From contig JACIVX010000001.1 in assembly GCA_014361295.1 (NCBI GenBank), positions 383,924 to 447,923 of the forward strand: a stretch of DNA of 64,000 bases. The letters are read 5' to 3'. Every line of letters starts with the position of its first letter. Within the stretch, counting starts at the first letter, position 1. Origin of the DNA: Methanomassiliicoccales archaeon. GTDB taxonomy: Archaea > Thermoplasmatota > Thermoplasmata > Methanomassiliicoccales > JACIVX01. The notes under the pieces are model-generated. The model did no database searches. It worked only from the letters and a program-made list of their open reading frames with translations, and was not told the DNA's origin. Shown here in pieces: positions 16,813 through 26,144 of the stretch. Made by a program: the position numbers and the translations under genes.

Positions 16813-18948
16813 ATGATGAGAGGCCAAAATTTGTCATTCACCTCAGTCCTCCTCCCCCTCCTAATTCTTGGCCTCTCATCCTCTCAATTGTTGGGTTTAT
16901 ACAATGATCTGATTTTTGAGAGAGATGACAATAAAGTTTACTCAGAATTCTCTCAGGTAGTTGCAGGGATGTACGAGAACAGAGAAAAAACAAATGATAC
17001 TCCGTTTGATTCGAGAAATTCTTCTTGTTTACTCATTACGGAGATTGCTCCTTCCTTTCTTTCTGAATATCTTGTTATTGGTAATCCCCTCGATGGTGAG
17101 ATTTCTCTCCTGAACTGGTCAATCTCAGATCGAGAAGGTCAATTGAAATTTGCAATCGACATCATCATCGGAAGAAATGAAGAAATCATTGTAACCTGGA
17201 ATAAGTCCTCGGTTGAAAACATCTACCCCCAAAAAAGAGTTATTGAAATTAATAGCACCTATTTCAAAAAGTCCGGTCGATTTCAACTGGCTGACACAGG
17301 CGATGAAGTTTTTCTTCTTGATCAAGAAGGACATGCCGTTGATGCTATCACATATGGAAATTCTGCATATGCAGGAATTGAGTGGAATGGTGATCCAGTT
17401 GCTAAAATAGGAAAAAGAGAGGCCGCGATTAGATATCAGCCCTGGCGAGATACAAACACATCTGCTGATTGGCGAGTTGAGCCACCTGGGCGATCACATC
17501 TTTTTGAGATCGAAAGTTCTGGAGTAATCGAGCCATTTTCGGCGCCTGAAGAAGCAAGAACAAGGATTAATCGGGAATTGAAATATGCCACTCGATCAGT
17601 GAAGGTGTCCCTTTACGAATTAAATGATAACCTGATTGTTGAAGAGCTTTGCAACTGTTCAAAGAGAGGCTTGGATGTCCGTGTTTTGCTCGAAGGACAA
17701 CCTGTCGGCGGTTTATCAAGAGATACAAGAGAAAGCGTTATGAAATTGCACAGCAACGGAGTTCAGGTCCATTTTATGAGTTCACATGATGGATTCAAAC
17801 GATATAGATATCTTCATAGCAAGTATGCCATTTTAGACGATCGAAGGATCATCATCATGTCTGAGAATTGGGTATCGGAAGGGCTCGAGTTTAACAGGGG
17901 TTGGGGAGTGACCGTCGAGGATCGAACCCTCGCGTCATATTTCTCCGAAATGTTCAAAGAGGATTTTCGTCTCTCAATGGCAGATATCTGCACTGCTCAA
18001 GAATATCTTTCAATTTCTGGAAAACCCGAAATTCACAGAATGGCGGAAGACGCGTGTCAAATGAATTGTTATGAGTCCTTGGACGATATCTCGGTGTTTC
18101 GCGGAATCGTAAGACCAATTGTTTCGCCTGATTTCTCTTATGAGCGTTTGATTGACCTCATTAACGGTGCTAAATCAAGAATTCTTATCGAACAATTTTA
18201 CTGCGATCCTTGCTGGATAAATCACAGTGAAATCATGTCTTCAATTCTTAACGCCGCAAATCGTGGCGTTACCGTGCGGTTCTTGCTCGATTCTTCTTGG
18301 TTCAACACACAGAGTGGGAAGGATAATGTCGCAGTTGCCCAGAAGTTGAATGAAATCGCAAAACTATCATCGACTGACTTCGAGACTAGACTTGTCTCGC
18401 AGTATCAACCATTTAGGATTCTCCACAACAAAGGGATCATTGTTGACGACACCGTTGTTGTTTCGAGCATGAACTGGGTAGATACTTCATTTTGGGATAA
18501 TAGAGAAGTTGGTTTGGAAATCGAATCGCAAGAAGTTGCTGAATACTTCGCCCTCTTGTTCTGGAAAGATTGGAGTATCGATCCATATCCTCCAGTTATA
18601 AATGTGCCCTGGAAATCGATCAATGTCGCAGCAGGAACCCTTATCGTTTTTGATGCATCGGATTCGCACGACAATTCCAGAATTCTCAAGTATCTATGGG
18701 ATTTGGGGGGCGACGGGGTCGTTGAGTGGAACGGGACAAAATGGCTAACGACGCTCGACCCGGGAAGAAAAGTTGTCGTTCTCACATTGGTCGATGCCTA
18801 TAACAACACCGCCAGCATCCTTTTACACGTAAATGTAAAGGCAGTCGATCAGGAAAGATGTTCAAGCGCAGCGATTGGCGCAATGATAACTGCAGGATGC
18901 GGAACTACTTTATATTTCATATACAAAAAGATTAAGTCCGCCAGATGA
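16813..18948 (+). CDS. Secreted, membrane-anchored lamin-tail/phospholipase D-like protein
   Basis: 711 residues. A signal peptide (residues 1-28) leads to a lamin-tail-like domain (about 70-200) and two PLD domains with complete HKD motifs (HSKYAILDD about residue 336, HNKGIIVDD about 538). A PKD-like part (VFDASDSHDNSRILKYLWDLGGDG) and a C-terminal membrane helix with a basic tail follow. The two HKD motifs form one active site for phosphodiester bonds in nucleic acids or phospholipids, here facing outside the cell. The lamin-tail plus PLD fusion suggests an extracellular nuclease, perhaps for DNA uptake or nutrient use (inference). Confidence 0.8.
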   Translation: MMRGQNLSFTSVLLPLLILGLSSSQLLGLYNDLIFERDDNKVYSEFSQVVAGMYENREKTNDTPFDSRNSSCLLITEIAPSFLSEYLVIGNPLDGEISLLNWSISDREGQLKFAIDIIIGRNEEIIVTWNKSSVENIYPQKRVIEINSTYFKKSGRFQLADTGDEVFLLDQEGHAVDAITYGNSAYAGIEWNGDPVAKIGKREAAIRYQPWRDTNTSADWRVEPPGRSHLFEIESSGVIEPFSAPEEARTRINRELKYATRSVKVSLYELNDNLIVEELCNCSKRGLDVRVLLEGQPVGGLSRDTRESVMKLHSNGVQVHFMSSHDGFKRYRYLHSKYAILDDRRIIIMSENWVSEGLEFNRGWGVTVEDRTLASYFSEMFKEDFRLSMADICTAQEYLSISGKPEIHRMAEDACQMNCYESLDDISVFRGIVRPIVSPDFSYERLIDLINGAKSRILIEQFYCDPCWINHSEIMSSILNAANRGVTVRFLLDSSWFNTQSGKDNVAVAQKLNEIAKLSSTDFETRLVSQYQPFRILHNKGIIVDDTVVVSSMNWVDTSFWDNREVGLEIESQEVAEYFALLFWKDWSIDPYPPVINVPWKSINVAAGTLIVFDASDSHDNSRILKYLWDLGGDGVVEWNGTKWLTTLDPGRKVVVLTLVDAYNNTASILLHVNVKAVDQERCSSAAIGAMITAGCGTTLYFIYKKIKSAR

Positions 18949-18958
18949 GATAAATGAG

Positions 18959-19396
18959 ATGTTGATATTGAGACGCTTCAACATCACCGATCTTCCTCAG
19001 GTTTATGACCTCGCATGCACCGAGCTGAAGGAAAGATACACACCAGAGCTTTTTCTCAATGTCTTTTCTTGCTGGTCTGATGGTTTCATCGTAATTGAGG
19101 ATAACAGACGGATTCAGGGATTCATTCTCGGCATAACAATTTCAAAAAGAGAAGCAAGAATCCTTATGTTGGCAGTTAAAGACGAAGTGAAGAGAAGAGG
19201 ACTCGGTACCATTCTTTTTCGAGAATTCTGTTCAAAGTGCGCGATGAGAGGGATTCGCTATATTACATTAGAAGTGAGAAAAAGCAATCTTCCTGCGATC
19301 AATTTTTACAAAAAACTGGGATTCGAGATCGCGGGCGAAATCGATCATTACTATTCGGACGGCGAAAGCGCGTACCGGATGCATTTATTTCTTTAA
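18959..19396 (+). CDS. RimI-like GNAT N-acetyltransferase
   Basis: 145 residues with the GNAT acetyl-CoA loop RRGLGTILFREF (motif A) preceded by ILMLAVKDEVK, and the C-terminal NLPAINFYKKLGFEIAGEIDHYYSDGESAYRM that typifies RimI/ArdI-type protein N-terminal acetyltransferases. In archaea these acetylate nascent protein N-termini. Located 10 nt after the PLD gene; may be co-transcribed. Its 3' end overlaps the convergent Lon-like gene by 4 nt (TTAA serves both stops). Confidence 0.85.
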   Translation: MLILRRFNITDLPQVYDLACTELKERYTPELFLNVFSCWSDGFIVIEDNRRIQGFILGITISKREARILMLAVKDEVKRRGLGTILFREFCSKCAMRGIRYITLEVRKSNLPAINFYKKLGFEIAGEIDHYYSDGESAYRMHLFL

Positions 19397-20931
19397 TAGA
19401 ACATCTGATCTTGATCATGATGTTCATTCCAGAAATAATATGGTGAACGTTCCTTCTGAGAAGTCGTGATATCCGCAGACAATCCTCTTTGATACGAACC
19501 GTATCGATCTTTGATTTGTTCTTCAACAGGTCTGCAGTGTTTCAACGCCGCTTTGATGTGCTTCTCCTCAATGAGCTTATCGCCGTTGATGATTGCAAGA
19601 TCGCCCGCGGAACGAATTAAACCTCCAAGTTCTCTTAATCTCAACGTGAGTGCATTGGTCTTTCCATCAATGATCTTTGCTCGCCTTCGTGCCTCGTTGA
19701 TGATTGCATCAATGGCTGAACGTGATGCATGCGGAATCCTACCGTCGATCGATATTTCCTGCGCAACAAATTGCGCGAGGAGTGCCCTGTTTGTCTCGTT
19801 GTCCTCCATGGTCGTTTCCATGAGTATCTCGTATCCATTTCCACTGATCCTCGATCGGAGCGGCGAAAGTATTTGTTCCAGATCCTGAATATTGCAAGCA
19901 CCGACGAAAATGAAATCGCATGGCACGTTGTCAACCCTGACACTTGCTCCCGCACTTTGAGGATTTCGACCGGAGATCGGGAAGCGCTTTTCTTGCATAG
20001 CTGTGAGGATGAATCTCTGCAGGTGTCCGAGGTGTGGTAATTCATCCAGGAAAAGAACACCCTCATGAGCCTCATGGATCGCGCCTGGAACGACCCTCTC
20101 GTAAGGCGGGGTTCCCAGAGATGGATGTCCACCATACGGATCGTGCCTCACATCGCCAAGAAGTTCGGTTTCACTCGCACCTGTCGCAAGGACAAACGGA
20201 TTTCTCTCCAGCGGAACGAGGACTTTTCGCGGACTTATCTTCTCAAATTCTCGCCTTTTTTCCAACGCTTCTTGATCAAGAACGCGGATCATTTCACCGC
20301 ATCGCTCAAACACAATCACTTCTTCCTTCCCGAGGCGCTTCCTCGTTGTTGTCACCCTATCGTTCATTCCGGGAAGACCAGATATTCCCGCTGCGCCAAT
20401 TGTCACCTCGAATAGTCCGCCGATGAGATCCCCGAACGGATTTGTGCTCGAGATTTCGCCGATCTTGAGTCGCTGGCACTTGGGACAATAACGATCTTTT
20501 GGTGATGAATAAGTGCCGCAATTCTTGCAGCGATAGCCGAGCTTCTCAGCGACGTTGATTGGCGCGTCCTTGGGATCAATGAGTTCGCCTTCTGCAAACT
20601 CCCTCGACTCTAATTCCCGACGGACATCCTCTGCCTTTTTTACTTCAACAAACGGTCTCTCAGGATTTTCTGGGTTGTGAACAACGCGGATCTCCTCGGT
20701 CGGCCGAGGCAGATGAAGCGCGAGTGCCTGGGCGATCATCGATTTGCCAGTGCCAGGCGGACCGACGAGTAGTAAATGTCTCCGCTGTTTGGCCGCTATC
20801 CTCGAAAGCTTGACCGCCTCTTCCTGGCCGATCACTCTCATTAAGGGATCGTTTGGAATCGCTATATCGTATGTTGACTGTATCGAATTGAGATCAGGCT
20901 CACGCCTCAGATCAACCTTTTCCTCTATCAT
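19393..20931 (-). CDS. Lon-like AAA+ ATPase with zinc ribbon and no protease domain
   Basis: 512 residues from an ATG that overlaps the dnaG stop (ATGA). The AAA+ core is closest to archaeal Lon[33 protein letters not shown] (split across Walker A), Walker [12 protein letters not shown], and the lid region [12 protein letters not shown]. Between Walker A and B is a CX2C-X10-CX2C zinc ribbon ([18 protein letters not shown]). The protein ends about 30 residues after the EEQ segment, exactly where the LonB S16 peptidase domain would begin, and no Ser/Lys dyad exists. Probably a remodelling ATPase; its coupling to DnaG suggests a nucleic-acid related task (inference). Confidence 0.8.
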   Translation of the reverse strand: MIEEKVDLRREPDLNSIQSTYDIAIPNDPLMRVIGQEEAVKLSRIAAKQRRHLLLVGPPGTGKSMIAQALALHLPRPTEEIRVVHNPENPERPFVEVKKAEDVRRELESREFAEGELIDPKDAPINVAEKLGYRCKNCGTYSSPKDRYCPKCQRLKIGEISSTNPFGDLIGGLFEVTIGAAGISGLPGMNDRVTTTRKRLGKEEVIVFERCGEMIRVLDQEALEKRREFEKISPRKVLVPLERNPFVLATGASETELLGDVRHDPYGGHPSLGTPPYERVVPGAIHEAHEGVLFLDELPHLGHLQRFILTAMQEKRFPISGRNPQSAGASVRVDNVPCDFIFVGACNIQDLEQILSPLRSRISGNGYEILMETTMEDNETNRALLAQFVAQEISIDGRIPHASRSAIDAIINEARRRAKIIDGKTNALTLRLRELGGLIRSAGDLAIINGDKLIEEKHIKAALKHCRPVEEQIKDRYGSYQRGLSADITTSQKERSPYYFWNEHHDQDQMFY

Positions 20932-22205
20932 CCGCTCAGATCTTCCTTCGTCCACACTTCTATCGATACTGGCTGTTTCGTTACGTTGGCCATTTTCGTG
21001 CCAACCACCGTTTGAATCTTCTTTTCTGCAGCAAGATCGAGGATTCTTTGTGTGATGACACCATCAAAAACAATCGCAGCAACATCTTTTATATCTTCCT
21101 TTAAAACGTTGACAAGGTCCTTGCTCGGGACTTCTTTGATTACACCCCCCTTATCATCGATAAGGCGAGCATTCAAGGTTGACGAAAGTTCTGCCAGCAT
21201 TTCTTTATACTTTTGCTGGATCGGAGAAAGCTTCTTGGTATTCTGCGTCTTCCTCTCATCAAAATCATCGCGCTCCGCAAGAATTTCTGGCTTCTCAACC
21301 CGCTCGATTTTCTCGAACCGCTCGGTCCTGCTCTGAGGATGATAAGCGCTGTTTGATTGAGCAACTTCTCCACCGAGACCATACATCTCAATGTACTGCT
21401 CGGCTGGGATTTTATTTCTTAAACACTTCATGATCTGTTTTTGAGTCAATTCCTCAACTTCTTGACCTCTGGGAGCTCTTGCAACAAAGTCGACCTCAGC
21501 AACTTGGAAAAGTTCCCTTAGGATCAGCTCCCCGCCACGGTCGCCGTCAACGAATGCTGTAACAATGCGTTCCTTTGACAGGTCACTGATCGTTTTGGGG
21601 ATATTTGTCCCCTCGACTGCGATCGCGTTTTTAATACCGGCCCTCAAAAGATTGAGAACATCGGATCGACCCTCCACGACGATGATCGCGTCGGAGTCTG
21701 GTACGTTTGGACCGGCGGTCAATCGTTCCTTGCCGTAGTATATGACCTCCTCAGTTTGAACAGACTGACGAACGCTTTCGGTAAGATCGATTCCAGTGCT
21801 CTTCGACTGCCTGATAAGATCGGATAATAATTCCTTTGCTCTCTCGATGATCTTTGCCCTTTTCGTGATGCGGACATCTTCGATTGACTCGACATTGATT
21901 CTGGCTTTGCAGGGTCCGACCCGGTCAATTGTTTCCAAAGCTGCAGCGAGAATGACCGTTTCGACTTGATCTAGACTAGATGGAATAAGGATCTCTCCTT
22001 CGGATTTTCCTTGCCTGGAACTCACTTCCACCTCGATGCGACCAATTCGGCCGCTTTTCTGGAGATCGCGTAAATCCAGTTCATCACCAAGCAATCCCTC
22101 TGTTTGACCGAAAATAGCCCCCACCACATCAGGTTTCTCAACGATGCCATCAGCCTGTAATTTAGCTTTTATAAGATACTTAGTGGTGCTGGGATCGATG
22201 TTCAT
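20928..22205 (-). CDS. dnaG: Archaeal DnaG (TOPRIM primase-like, exosome-associated)
   Basis: 425 residues from ATG at 22205, preceded by a strong AGAGGTGA Shine-Dalgarno; the frame extends to 22268 without need. The N-terminus [20 protein letters not shown] and the TOPRIM core [18 protein letters not shown] ... [16 protein letters not shown] are diagnostic. A charged linker (about 280-340) precedes a conserved C-terminal domain. Archaeal DnaG can make short RNA primers and is a stable poly(A)-binding part of the RNA exosome. It is coupled to the downstream Lon-like ATPase. Confidence 0.93.
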   Translation of the reverse strand: MNIDPSTTKYLIKAKLQADGIVEKPDVVGAIFGQTEGLLGDELDLRDLQKSGRIGRIEVEVSSRQGKSEGEILIPSSLDQVETVILAAALETIDRVGPCKARINVESIEDVRITKRAKIIERAKELLSDLIRQSKSTGIDLTESVRQSVQTEEVIYYGKERLTAGPNVPDSDAIIVVEGRSDVLNLLRAGIKNAIAVEGTNIPKTISDLSKERIVTAFVDGDRGGELILRELFQVAEVDFVARAPRGQEVEELTQKQIMKCLRNKIPAEQYIEMYGLGGEVAQSNSAYHPQSRTERFEKIERVEKPEILAERDDFDERKTQNTKKLSPIQQKYKEMLAELSSTLNARLIDDKGGVIKEVPSKDLVNVLKEDIKDVAAIVFDGVITQRILDLAAEKKIQTVVGTKMANVTKQPVSIEVWTKEDLSG

Positions 22206-22577
22206 TTTGTTCACCTCTTGATTAATCTGGAAAAACAGCGGGCACAATTCTTTTAACACTCTTAGCATTCACTACCTATTAGCGTAGTTGAGCTTTTCCG
22301 ATCGGGTCTTAACACCCACATTAACCATCCTTTGAAGTATCCTATTAAAGGATATGATGAATGGATGATAGTGATCATTAGAGTCAACAGGCCCTGCCCG
22401 TTTTTCCAGCCCTCTACAAATCATGATAGCTTAAATATTTTTCGAATTTGTTTATAGCGGATGACAATTTGAATTCGAAAATTATACATTTTCTAGTATG
22501 GGCATCGAAAGCTGGACACTTTCCGATCGACTACGAATAAATTGTCAACTGTCGAGAAAAGGGGTTCGATTGAACTC
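22206..22577. other. Intergenic region upstream of dnaG
   Basis: 372 bp between dnaG and the SAMP-like gene, both on the minus strand. It holds the likely dnaG leader (minus-strand AAAATATTTAAG near 22430 is a possible TATA element) and no convincing open frame on either strand. An AT-rich patch at 22425-22460 is the only marked composition change. Confidence 0.5.
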
Positions 22578-22802
22578 TCAGCCACCCGAGGCAACTCGAA
22601 TGATTTGGACTCTATCACCATCTTTCAAGGTCTCAGTGATGGGAATTGGGGTTCGTGATTTGAGAACGATGCACTCGTCTGGAACAAATCCAAAAGACCT
22701 CAACAGTTGTTCAACAGTCGAATCTTTCTCGATCTCTACTATTTGTGTGTCCTTTTGCCCATTTCTTCCCAATTCAATCGTAATTGATATTCTTTGATGC
22801 AT
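22578..22802 (-). CDS. SAMP / MoaD-ThiS-like ubiquitin-fold protein
   Basis: 74 residues with a beta-grasp pattern (ITIELGRNG, DSTVEQLLRSFGF, ECIVLKSRTPIP, LKDGDRVQIIRVASGG). It ends in Gly-Gly, the hallmark of proteins activated by E1-like enzymes for sulfur transfer or conjugation (SAMPs). Either tRNA thiolation, molybdopterin synthesis or protein modification is possible. No E1 (UbaA) gene is nearby to decide. Confidence 0.82.
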   Translation of the reverse strand: MHQRISITIELGRNGQKDTQIVEIEKDSTVEQLLRSFGFVPDECIVLKSRTPIPITETLKDGDRVQIIRVASGG

Positions 22803-22903
22803 GGAATCTAAGCCAAGATTTGATCAGCTTCGTATAAATCTTTCCTGCTTTCCTAAGGCAGTGTGATTCTCTGCTGGAATCATTTCCCAATGGACCGAGT
22901 AAA

Positions 22904-22915
22904 GATAAAAATAAG
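22904..22915 (+). promoter_or_regulatory. TATA-like element for tRNA-Ser
   Basis: GATAAAAATAAG is centred about 32 nt before the first tRNA base, consistent with transcription starting a few bases upstream of the tRNA. Confidence 0.4.
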
Positions 22916-22940
22916 AGAAGCGTATTGGCGCTTTAGTAAT

Positions 22941-23045
22941 GCCGAGGTAGCCTAGTCCGGAAAGGCGGTAGCCTCGAGTGTCCTCGGATCGCCGGGTAAG
23001 CTACTGGCGGTCACCGCCTCGGGAGTTCAAATCTCCTCCTCGGCG
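22941..23045 (+). tRNA. tRNA-Ser(CGA) with a 20-nt intron
   Basis: Acceptor arms GCCGAGG and CCTCGGC pair over 7 bp and are followed by discriminator G73, normal for Ser. The D-stem is GCCT/AGGC, the anticodon stem GTAGC/GCTAC, the long variable arm GGCGG-TCA-CCGCC, and the T arm GGGAG-TTCAAAT-CTCCT. The stem encloses 27 nt: a 7-nt loop (C-T-CGA-G plus A) and about 20 nt of intron starting after position 37, the usual archaeal site. The mature tRNA would be about 85 nt and read UCG codons. No CCA is encoded. Confidence 0.88.
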
Positions 23046-23920
23046 CTTCAAATGCTGGTGAACTCTATCTACCCAGACTCCCTGGACACTTTTATGGCTA
23101 GATCTGCTGGGAAGCCGTACTTCGAGAAGTCGAAAAAGAACAAAGACCGCGCTATCTGACTCTACGCTTTTTCGTCTGAGATGTGGTTAAATTGAAGAGA
23201 GAGGCGGAAAAACAGAGATTCTCGCTTTTTCGATTCCTCTTGGAAGTCGTAGACAACGATATACGAATGAATCTAGATGGTATCACGTCCAAAGAAGGGA
23301 TACAAACAGAGCCAGGGAAGACTTCATCCGGAAATGGCATCTCTCCAGGAGAAAAATCAGCCATGCTGGCCAATTTGACCCAGACTGAGAGTATATGGCG
23401 GTTTACAGAGAATCGCGTTATGCGCTGGCCGAGGCTTCGCAAGGGACAATGGGGAGCGGTCTTATCGGGCTGTTTGGTCTGGAAGTCTGATGACGTCCCA
23501 CTGCCCTGGCCATCGAAATAGCTGATGCAGAAGCGATCGGCAAGCTGCGGACAAGCATCGATTATTGATGAAGGTATGCTAATCGAGTGGGAGTTCGAAG
23601 AACTGAGGTACGGGATTGGAACAGGGTAGAAGAGGCCAAGAAGACCGCGAGAAGGCAATGCGTGGCTATATTCACTTTCTGATTCAAGGGAGGATTGATG
23701 ACAAGACCGATTGCTTCGTCATTCCTAATAAGCTAAATGAGGATGCAAAAACTAGAGAGCGGATCAAGTAGACAGGCGCTCAATCCTGCCGGCACAATGA
23801 CCATCAGCATCTCCAATTAGCAAGAGCCTTTTACTCAGGAACTACTGACGCGGGATGAGAAATCTCAGGCCTCCGGAATACGGGGAGGCGACAGAAAGAT
23901 CAAGAAATTGTCTCCGGCCT
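23046..23920. other. Gene-poor stretch after tRNA-Ser, probable decayed coding DNA
   Basis: 875 bp. Coding-looking pieces occur in shifting frames on the plus strand (for example 23049-23150, ending at a stop, and 23183-23521), but no complete gene can be assembled and nothing is recognisable. The longest minus-strand frame (23152-23658) is Ser/Pro-rich antisense of the same debris. The position directly 3' of a tRNA gene, a common integration site, fits remains of an integrated element (inference). Confidence 0.4.
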
Positions 23921-24409
23921 CTATTCCCACCAGAAAGGAGCTAGGTCAATGTTCATGACCCCTGTTGTAGTTGATTCCATGTGAACTCTCAAATGGGAGG
24001 AAGGACTTACAAATATCCCTTTCGCTTGCCAATAGCTCACTGATTCATCGGGATAGAAGGTGTACTCGATATAACCATAGTCGTCGTAATTGTAGGAAGG
24101 ATTCCATCCTGCGCTGGGCAATACCATCACGAAGTACGGCGGTGCTTGGGGCACAACAGGAGTCAACAACGAAATGCTCATCTGGCTGCGATCCCAATGA
24201 GTGTATCCTATCTTTATATAAATATAGGTACGAAGGTTTTCATCATACAATAAAAACAGTCCCTCCTCTACCCAAATAGCATCTTCACCTGTGGAATATA
24301 TTGGTTCAACTGCAGCAGAAGTGGGAAGAACCATTGAAATGAATAGCCCACACAAGACCAAAGCAAAGGTGCCAGTCGCTTTTCTGCTCATGTTTTCCTT
24401 CTCCATCAC
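23921..24409 (-). CDS. Orphan secreted protein
   Basis: 162 residues with a clear signal peptide (KATGTFALVLCGLFISMVLP then ...TSA-AVEP, cleavage probably near residue 33). The mature part is rich in Tyr, Trp and Pro, with segments such as LRTYIYIKIGYTHW and NYDDYGYIEYTFYP, predicted mostly beta. No family recognised. It diverges from another orphan secreted protein 183 bp away, so the two may share regulation. Confidence 0.6.
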   Translation of the reverse strand: MMEKENMSRKATGTFALVLCGLFISMVLPTSAAVEPIYSTGEDAIWVEEGLFLLYDENLRTYIYIKIGYTHWDRSQMSISLLTPVVPQAPPYFVMVLPSAGWNPSYNYDDYGYIEYTFYPDESVSYWQAKGIFVSPSSHLRVHMESTTTGVMNIDLAPFWWE

Positions 24410-24592
24410 ATCCAGAGCATATATCTATTGCAAGTACGAATCTCGAACAAAGACCACAGTATGGTCGGCAATTCTCTCCTCCATCTGGACCCCAAGTATA
24501 CTCCTTGACTTTCTATTGTTAGCACTATATGAGGTTTTCTTGGAACGCCAGAAGCAAATCGTATATACCTGGAGCCTCCAATTATTGTCGAA

Positions 24593-25405
24593 ATGTCGGA
24601 ATCCTCACAACGCGGGCTTGCGTTAACTTTATTCTTCGTAATGCTGCTTGGGTCTATAATTTCGGTTTCCTCGCCAACAAATGCCCAAATGAACGAAGTC
24701 TCGGGTACTTCATCTCGTTTGGAGCCAGGAGAGGTCTTCTCAGTAAATATGACTATCGAGGATTCTGAGAGTCTGATCCTGTGGTTTTGGGATGCTAATT
24801 TGAATGTTTCCATCATGTTTTGGATTGAAACTCCAGATAATAGCACTTATGCATTCAACTCTGAATCCTATGGCATTCCTCAGGCATACGGTTTGCTGGC
24901 GCGTCAGACAGGGATTTACACTTTTTGCTGGTGGAATGAAGATGATTGCCTTCCTGTAACGATTTTTTTCATTATCTACACCGTTTTACCCCAGACCCAG
25001 TTGATATCACCAGCATCAGGTAGCACCGTTAGGAGCGTTGAACAGGAAGTTCACGGCATATGTAATGGAGCTACCCCGTTAGTCATGATAAGCAGGGATA
25101 ACACAAGCTTCGTCGCTCTGAAAACCAAGTGGGATTTCATCAACGAGACTACGAGCTGGACAGCGAATCTTTCTCTTTCTCCGGGCCGGAACGATTTCTG
25201 GATTAGGGCGACATACTCAAGTGGCGATTTCACTTTCACCAAGTCCGAGTACTTTTATATCTATTTGGACACGCTCTGGTTCTACGATGACCACGGAAAG
25301 ACCAAGGTAGGCGTTGGGACTATAACCGTGTTAGTGCTGAGTGTTTTGGCGTTGAGCGGAGCGGTGCTTCTAATAAGGCAGAAGAAGAGACGAGGAAAAA
25401 CTTAG
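24593..25405 (+). CDS. Orphan secreted, membrane-anchored beta protein
   Basis: 270 residues. Signal peptide at 1-32 (ALTLFFVMLLGSIISVSS-PTNA), then a GOLD/jelly-roll-like domain (EVFSVNMTIEDSESLILWFWDANLNVSIMFWI, here broken for reading: acidic beta strands with SP-like features, residues about 45-125). An Ig-like second domain follows (about 135-225: LISPASGSTVRS, SPGRNDFWIRAT), and a C-terminal helix ends in RQKKRRGK. It would be a surface protein tethered by its tail. The domain names are inferred from pattern, not by search. Confidence 0.6.
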   Translation: MSESSQRGLALTLFFVMLLGSIISVSSPTNAQMNEVSGTSSRLEPGEVFSVNMTIEDSESLILWFWDANLNVSIMFWIETPDNSTYAFNSESYGIPQAYGLLARQTGIYTFCWWNEDDCLPVTIFFIIYTVLPQTQLISPASGSTVRSVEQEVHGICNGATPLVMISRDNTSFVALKTKWDFINETTSWTANLSLSPGRNDFWIRATYSSGDFTFTKSEYFYIYLDTLWFYDDHGKTKVGVGTITVLVLSVLALSGAVLLIRQKKRRGKT

Positions 25406-26144
25406 AGGTCTTCCGTAGGTCCGAAAGATGCGTGTGATTAATAGATCCTTTTTCGCGGGGTTACCTAGCTATTTCCTAGCTATTTAGTTGTACGCTGACA
25501 TGATATCATTTCCATATAAGATGGGTGTACTCATTATCGAGCTTGCTGTTTCGCTAGGTGCAGAAAAGGAGCTATGGAGAAAGAGACCACGTTCGCTAGT
25601 GCCCCCATGGTTAGGCCGTTACGAGTTCCTCCTATGTATGAAATGTCTCAATTTTGGCATCTCGTGAGAAGCTGACTCATATTCGATTCACTCTACTGCC
25701 ATGGCGATCGAGCTGCAAAAGCGAATCCTTGGGCGAGACGCCCACGCGTGAGGAGAATCCATATGCAAGAATTATCATGGTTTTAGGTATATCCTTAACT
25801 AAATCACTCGCCTTTTTTTGTCCTGTGCCTACCTCCTCTTTTTTTTACGAACAGTCTCATTGGTTTTAGTTCGGCTAATGAGAATCATGTTATCGTGTAT
25901 CGACGATCATTTGCGAGATTCTCCTTTCCGACGCGACAAACCTATCCAATCAATATATGAGGTGCGATCGAACTCACTCTATGATTTATTTTTCCAAATG
26001 ACCAGTGAAAGCAATTACATCAATTCTCATTTGGAACGATCAACAATCGCTAATCTTAGACAAAAAATCAGGATATTGAGCTCTATCCATCGACCGATTT
26101 ATTAAATAAATCCTTAATATCCTGCACGAGAGTTAACGAAAAAT
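25406..26144. other. Gene-free region upstream of tldD
   Basis: 739 bp without a convincing gene. It contains an imperfect tandem duplication CTAGCTATTTC/CTAGCTATTTA (about 25467-25488), a small ATGATATCAT palindrome near 25499, and short plus-strand frames (25574-25675 with an AGGAG before its ATG; 25654-25869) that look like decayed or random coding. The last 50 bp are AT-rich and probably hold the tldD promoter. Confidence 0.45.

Noticed and set aside
23152-23658. 168-residue minus-strand frame
   Set aside because: Ser/Pro-rich antisense composition, no RBS, and it opposes a coding-like plus-strand run, so it is a shadow frame.
25574-25675. 34-residue frame with a Shine-Dalgarno (AAAAGGAG)
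   Set aside because: It stops after 33 residues at an in-frame TGA, and no continuation looks conserved. Too short to call.
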